Source: Asterias rubens
Lineage: Eukaryota > Echinodermata > Asteroidea > Forcipulatida > Asteriidae
DNA length: 64,000 nucleotides
NCBI RefSeq assembly: GCF_902459465.1
Contig: NC_047073.1
Span: 8,495,036-8,559,035, forward strand
Reading direction: 5' to 3'
Shown here: in pieces, positions 58,782 to 64,000 of the stretch
Layout of the letters: each line of letters starts with the position of its first letter
How positions within the stretch are numbered: position 1 is the stretch's first letter
Translations under genes and position numbers: made by a program
The notes under the pieces: model-generated
Databases searched by the model: none
What the model was told of the DNA's origin: nothing
What the model saw: only the letters and a program-made list of their open reading frames with translations

Positions 58782-58855
58782 CCAATCAGCAACAAGTCAC
58801 GCAACTAATTTGCATAATGCTTTTGTGCACAATCTGTGCCGCATACAGTATAAAA
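58782..58855 (+). promoter_or_regulatory. Proximal promoter of VTG2
   Basis: CCAATCAGCAACAAG at 58782, octamer ATTTGCAT at 58808-58815, TATAAAA at 58849-58855, 111 bases before the start codon; mirrors the VTG1 promoter. Confidence 0.8.
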
Positions 58856-58959
58856 CACCCGGTTTTCTGGTTCTTGAAAACATTGTCTTTGGGCAGTCTG
58901 TTTTGAGACTGAACTTAATCTATTCCCGTCTTGCTGTATAGACTACTGAATTTGGAGCC

Positions 58960-59002
58960 ATGAAGCAACTAGCGTTGCTGCTGGTGGGAGTCGCCTTGTC
59001 AT
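58960..59002 (+). CDS. vtg: VTG2 exon 1
   Basis: One base differs from VTG1 (Ser for Ala at residue 14); donor GTAAGT. Confidence 0.94.
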
Positions 59003-62000
59003 GTAAGTATGCCGCTACAAAAGTTTCTGAAGTTTTTGTTTTGTTTGTAAAAGCTATTTTTTTTCTCTTTTTTCTTTGTTTGCAATGCTCAAGTTTACAC
59101 ATACATGTAACACAACAACCTACCAAAAGCTATCTTGAGTGATGGATATGCACGCTATATAGACGATGTGACCTGTGACATCACATCTTTAAAAAGAGCC
59201 ACAGAGCCTGGACTTCCTGCAGGCACGATTTGTACACAGCCTAACGGAATAAATCATAAAATCTTATATTTTATGGAGATTGCACTGTCTAATTCTTATC
59301 AACTTTTGATATGGTGAAAGGGGGCACATCTCAAAAGTTGTCCAGCTTTTACTTTCATAATTCTTTGATTTGTGTGAAAACGGTGGTTACGGATGATTTT
59401 ATCACACTATTGTCACAGAAAGAGATTGCTTATAATACAAAAGCACACACAACTAGCACTAGACTAGAGAAACATCGGTAAATATGGAGCCAGCAGAATT
59501 GGCAGTATGATTTTTTACGATAAAAACATAATAAAACGGTAAAGGGTTTGAGGATGAACTAAACCGTCAAAGATAAACAGATTGGTAGGCCTATACTATA
59601 ATGTCTAGTTTATAATGAAGTAGGTGGCAACGGCCTCTGGAAATAACAATTGTAGCCCATACTATATGTCTAGTTTATAATGAGAGAGAGTGTTGACATA
59701 ATTGATTGATTTTTCAGGCTAAAGAAGTCCTAGGCCTAGGGGTTACTTTTGTTATAACTTTCTTACGAAACCTGTTATTCATTTATTAACCATTTAAAGC
59801 TAATTGTTGATGGCATTTTTGTATTACAAACTTTAACATGTTTTGCTTTGCAGATGCCGCCACAATCCCTGTGAACCCACAGTCGGATGGTGAGTAGAAA
59901 CTTTTACTCTTTTTTTTTATGCGAGTGGAGTCTTGAATAATCTAAACCCCAGATGAGGGCGCTGTTTAATGTGAAAGAAATTAGACGGGTTCCCTTTTGT
60001 GCAAACTTTGTCAAACTGAAACCTTAACGTTTTGGCCTGGGATCCAGACAAAAGTAAACAACAAGAAGTTTTTGCCGAAAAAGAACCGAGGAACTTCGTC
60101 GAGCTCTTCCAATTAAATTCACAAAATGTTCATCTGTATTATTTTTCAGGCTACTTTTCTGAGGGTCGTGAGTACGTGTACGAGTATGAGGGTCAAGTTC
60201 TCAGCGGACTACCGGGGGTTAGCAAGGAGGTGGCCGGTATCAAGATTGTGGCAGACACCCGCATACAGATGAAGGAAAATGGAAAATGTCTGCTCAGGGT
60301 AAGTTAGAATAGAACAAAAACTTGATAAGCACAGAAAATTATTGCTTTAAAAAACAGGTTACCAGCCTAAATTACATTAAAATTTGCGGTTTTATGACTG
60401 GTGCCCTAATAATCAACTGTTGCTTTGTCACATTTTCTTTTAATAATTATATGGAATTGGGTCCAGTGTCCAACAATACATGTCCAATTGTAAACTTGCT
60501 AAGCACATACACACACATTTTGCTTAAAAAATAACAGAACCTGGTTACCAGCCAAAGTAGACCTTATGCATTGACGTCATCCAGCCGCCATCTTTGAGAT
60601 CAAACGGTGACGAAACAATCAAAACGCACAAAGATTGGCCAATGAACAACCTCCTTTTGACCTCAAGGCGAGGGCGCCGTACTGAAATGACGTCATGTGC
60701 ATAAGGTCTATTCCATAGCGTTTATACTGAATAAACTGTTACTGGTGCCTACTCATTTTATGCCTAACTACCTTTTAAGCACAGCTTCTCATGAATTCAG
60801 GCCCAAGATTGAACGCATCTTTTATTTCTTTTCTTACAGCTTGAAGGAGTAAAACTCCACAAAGTTCTGACGAAGACCGAGAATCCTGCAAAGCAACAAG
60901 TCGAGGAGAAACTCCAACGTCTGGATTTCATCTACGAATCTCCCCTAGTTGTCCAGCTCGTCAAGCCCATCGAGTTCACATATGTTAGCGGAAAGGTTTG
61001 TACAGGCGTTTAATTTCTCAGAAATTTTTCAGGATTTTCGCAAAATCTCCTTAGGCTTTAAAATTTCCTGAAAGACTTAAAGCAGTGACAAAAGGGAGAA
61101 AGGAATACCCCACATTGTGTCCAAACCTCCGTCCAATTTCATGGAAGTCTGCGCTTACGTCACTCTGTAAAGTTTTTATATTGCCACGTTACTTAAAAGC
61201 AATCTCCACGGAAAGTGAAAGAGTAGGGCTTAACCCCAATGTTTCTGGTTCCTGTGTTTGTGTTGGTTTTTTGAAAGGTTTTGGGGGCATTTATTAAAAA
61301 TAGAAATGTGGTTTTATGAAATTTGTGTCTGTATGGAGTGCCCCTTTTCTTTATTTAGGTGAGCAACATCATCCCCTCTATGGAGGACCCGGTCTGGTCT
61401 ACAAACATCAAGAAGGGTATCGTAGAACTGATGCTTGTCAATATCCGGGGGACCAACGACTTGAACGAACCCACAGCACAGAGCACTGATGGGGTATGTA
61501 CTTGAGTAATATATAAAATTCACAAAATCTCGTCACAGAAGCTGTCATTTACTGTGTCCAAAAGGCCTGGCCTGGTCAGTCACAATACTTGTGTTGTTGA
61601 GCATAACTGTTTCTCTCCACCCATGAGTACAATTGGGTACCAGCAAGAGCTAGGGAGTAACCTGGAATGGACTGACGTCCTATCCAGGGGGAATAAAAAT
61701 ATTCTCAGGCAGTGGACACTATTGGTCATTACTCAACATATTTATTATCATGAAACCTTACTTGGTAACGAGTAATGGGGAGAGGTTGATAGTATAAAAC
61801 AATGTGAGAAACAGCTCCCTCTGAAGTGACATAGTTTTCGAGAAAGAAGTAATTTTCCACGAATTTGATTTCGAGACCTCAGATTTAGAATTTGAGGTCT
61901 CGAAATCAAGCATCTGAAAGCACACAACTTCGTGTGACCATGTTGCGACAGGGGTGTTTTTTCTTTCATTAATATCTTGCACCTTCGATGACCGCCGGAT

Positions 62001-63373
62001 TGAGCTCAAATTTTCACAGGTTTGTTATTTTATGCATATGTTGAGATACACCAACTGTGAAGACTAGTCTTTGACAATTACCAATAGCGTCCACTGTCTT
62101 TAATGCCAATGAAATCAGATATAAACACTGGCCTGATAATAATAATAACAAGAATTAAGAAACGATCTCCATAGAAAACTATATCACAGCATTTACAAAA
62201 ACTGAAAATGCATAACAAGCAACTAATGACGAGCCATATTGGCTCGGGACAGACTTTGCTTTTACTTTGGTGTGTTCAATAATGGGTCTGCTTGCCACAG
62301 GATTCGACAGGGTTAGATATTTTCAAATTAATTTCCAGGCTCAATTTCATGTTAAGAAATGTCTGCGTTGTACTTTTTTACTGCTTTGATTTGGTTTTTT
62401 TATCTTGTTTTGTTCCCTTTCCTCTTTTTTTTCAGACCTCAATCACCAGACAAAAGAAGTACTACCGCGTGATGGAGGTAATTACAGATGGCTATAACTT
62501 ATTAATATAGAAATCTTATCAAATGAAAAACAAAATGTGAAAGTTTTCCGACAGAGAAGTTATTTTTATAATTGAAGAGAAAAAACAAACTTATTCTAGT
62601 AGCAATACGCTTAAATAAGGTTTAATCCCAACGAGGCCTGGTTCTTGATAATTTTACCGAGACGAAGTCGAGGTTAATTATAAAGAACCAGGCCTCGGAC
62701 GGGTTTAAACCACTAGTTGAAAACCGATTCAACACACTTTGATTCCCATTCATAAATACCTTTTCGGTCAAAAACATCAACACTTTTTGGTCAAAAAGTA
62801 AAATAAATGCAAAAATTATAATTGTTCAATGATTTCTTTCAACACTACACCCCTCCAGCTATGAAATGGTAAAGCCCTCTGCCCCCCTCGGGTAAACAAC
62901 TCCTTATAAGGGAATGCTGTGCGCGTCGCGCGTATCGTGTGATGTGGCACAACTGTTTCAGCTGTGTTCTCGACCAATAGGAATGAAGAAACTGTCTTAT
63001 AAGAACAGGTGCAAGCTCGCGTATCATGGCCACACTTTTTACTGGTCATAAACAAAGGTTTTTACACACCCACGTGACGCGCTCTCCACCAATAGGAATA
63101 GCGAAACTGTCCAAGGTATTTATGAATGCTAGTTAACAAACCACAAGGGAAACCGACTGGTAAATTTCAGTTAATTTGGGGTTGAACTTTTTTGTGGAGC
63201 GGTGGGACGTTACTCTGGAGATCGCAGGTTCAAATAACACTAAGGTAAATTTTTCTTAAGATTTTTGTACAATTCATCTTATTCACAGAATGGCGTTGCT
63301 GGAAACTGTGAGTCTGTGTACGACGTCAAAGTCTCAAAGCCTGTCATGAAACTTGTGGACAACAAAGTCCCTG
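58960..63373 (+). CDS. vtg: Vitellogenin 2 (VTG2), 5' part, exons 1-7
   Basis: Second yolk-precursor gene, in the same direction as VTG1 and 23.5 kb after its stop. Seven exons have exactly the lengths and phases of VTG1 exons 1-7 (43, 36, 149, 156, 135, 42, 85 bases) and encode 215 residues: signal peptide MKQLALLLVGVALSYA, then the start of the lipoprotein N-terminal domain. Exon 8 is not reached before the window ends. Exon 3 differs from VTG1 at two bases, while exons 4 and 5 differ at well over ten each. No stop or frameshift in the visible part, so it looks functional. Intron 1 is 851 bases against 2,909 in VTG1. Confidence 0.93.
59854..59889 (+). CDS. vtg: VTG2 exon 2
   Basis: YAATIPVNPQSD; donor GTGAGT, no element at the donor, unlike VTG1. 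Confidence 0.9.
60150..60298 (+). CDS. vtg: VTG2 exon 3
   Basis: Protein identical to VTG1 residues 27-76; donor GTAAGT. Confidence 0.95.
60556..60715. mobile_element. Short inverted-repeat element in VTG2 intron 3
   Basis: Ends TAGACCTTATGCATTGACGT and ACGTCATGTGCATAAGGTCTA. It sits inside a family B-like stretch (60310-60790). Confidence 0.7.
60840..60995 (+). CDS. vtg: VTG2 exon 4
   Basis: LEGVKLHKVLTKTENPAK onward; several substitutions against VTG1. Confidence 0.95.
61359..61493 (+). CDS. vtg: VTG2 exon 5
   Basis: VSNIIPSMEDPVWSTNIKKG onward; donor GTATGT. Confidence 0.94.
61706..62105. mobile_element. Family A element in VTG2 intron 5
   Basis: CAGGCAGTGGACACTATTGG to AATAGCGTCCACTGTCTTTAA; VTG1 intron 5 also holds a family A copy, but in the opposite orientation. 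Confidence 0.8.
62436..62477 (+). CDS. vtg: VTG2 exon 6
   Basis: TSITRQKKYYRVME, same peptide as VTG1. Confidence 0.92.
62633..62700. repeat. Palindrome in VTG2 intron 6
   Basis: GAGGCCTGGTTCTTGATAAT and ATTATAAAGAACCAGGCCTC flank CGAGACGAAGTCGAGG. Confidence 0.7.
63289..63373 (+). CDS. vtg: VTG2 exon 7
   Basis: NGVAGNCESVYDVKVSKPVM onward; phase 1 donor GTAAGT. Confidence 0.93.
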
Positions 63374-63523
63374 GTAAGTTTTTATGTCATCTTATATCAT
63401 GAATGAAATTTGTAGACTGTAAATATTAAAGATGGACTCCCAAGGTCCCAGTTTTACGATTCATTCATTTTCCAATAAATAGGGTCCTTAAAAAAAAATC
63501 TTAAAGAAATCTCTTACCTCAGG

Positions 63524-63750
63524 TTAAAGGAACATGTTGCCTTGGATCGGTCGAGTTGGTCTTTGAAAAGCGTTTGTAACCGTTTGTTATAAAATGCATA
63601 TGGGTAGAAAGATGTGGTAAAAGTAGAATACAATGATCCACACAATCATGTTTCGGAATTGCATGGTTTTGCTTTTACCTCGTCGACTAACACGGTCGGC
63701 CATTTATGGGATTCAAATTTTTGACTCCCATAAGTGGCCAACCGTGTTTA
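63524..63750. repeat. Family E element, 5' half
   Basis: TTAAAGGAACATGTTGCCTT start and the GGTCGGCCATTTATGGG palindrome; the right third is missing. Confidence 0.7.
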
Positions 63751-64000
63751 GTACACTTCCAGAACAAGATACTGCACCATAATTGCTTTGTCCTCCCCTC
63801 CCCCCCCCCCCAGACCGGTTCTTTATACGTGCACTACCAATTCTAGTGGACCTGTAGCTTTAAGTTTAATCCAAAGGATAAAGCAATTATGAGAAGGCAT
63901 CTTCCTCAAGGACACAAGCATCGTGAACATCCAGTTGGGATTCGACCCCCCCCCCTCCATATGATTGACAGAGTATGAGGACAGTGCACTGGACTCCTTG

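Noticed and set aside
58591-58941. 116-residue frame upstream of VTG2
   Set aside because: It overlaps the VTG2 promoter and the likely 5' untranslated region; no motif.

Overview
The window is animal nuclear DNA, most probably from an echinoderm and best guessed to be a sea star. It is AT-rich and intron-rich, full of short inverted-repeat elements, and carries a large-lipid-transfer-protein yolk gene. The organism is inferred from gene type and repeat flavour, not from a database match.

Layout. (1) 1-6105: no gene recognised; a CAA microsatellite and several decayed inverted-repeat elements. (2) 6106-35413: a complete vitellogenin gene on the plus strand (called VTG1 here). I resolve 33 coding exons, all joining in frame with GT..AG borders, for a 1,930-residue product: signal peptide, lipoprotein N-terminal domain with KAIGNAG, a middle lipid-binding part, a Ser/Asp/His-rich repeat exon in the place where other vitellogenins carry their polyserine stretch, and a C-terminal von Willebrand D domain with CGLCGDFNG. 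Its introns are packed with mobile-element debris. (3) 35414-40220: 3' flank, mostly repeats. (4) 40221-55648: a dense array of tRNA genes, all on the plus strand, in which tRNA-Thr (AGT, some TGT) alternates with tRNA-Lys (TTT). I count 51 Thr-type and 44 Lys-type copies plus one Lys remnant in 15.4 kb. The array grew in steps of about 308 bp (one Thr plus one Lys), organised into larger units of about 1,519, 1,826 and 2,441 bp. (5) 55650-58780: repeats, no gene recognised. (6) 58782-64000: promoter and first seven coding exons of a second, tandem vitellogenin (VTG2), cut by the window end.

The two yolk genes have the same exon structure and the same proximal promoter order (CCAATCAGCAACAAG, octamer ATTTGCAT, TATAAAA), which suggests a tandem duplication with shared control. 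Exons 1 and 3 are almost identical between them while exons 4 and 5 are clearly diverged, which points to local gene conversion. The tRNA array sits between the two genes; whether that position matters is unknown. Nearly all other open reading frames, including the recurrent 92-residue ones in the tRNA array, are accidental.
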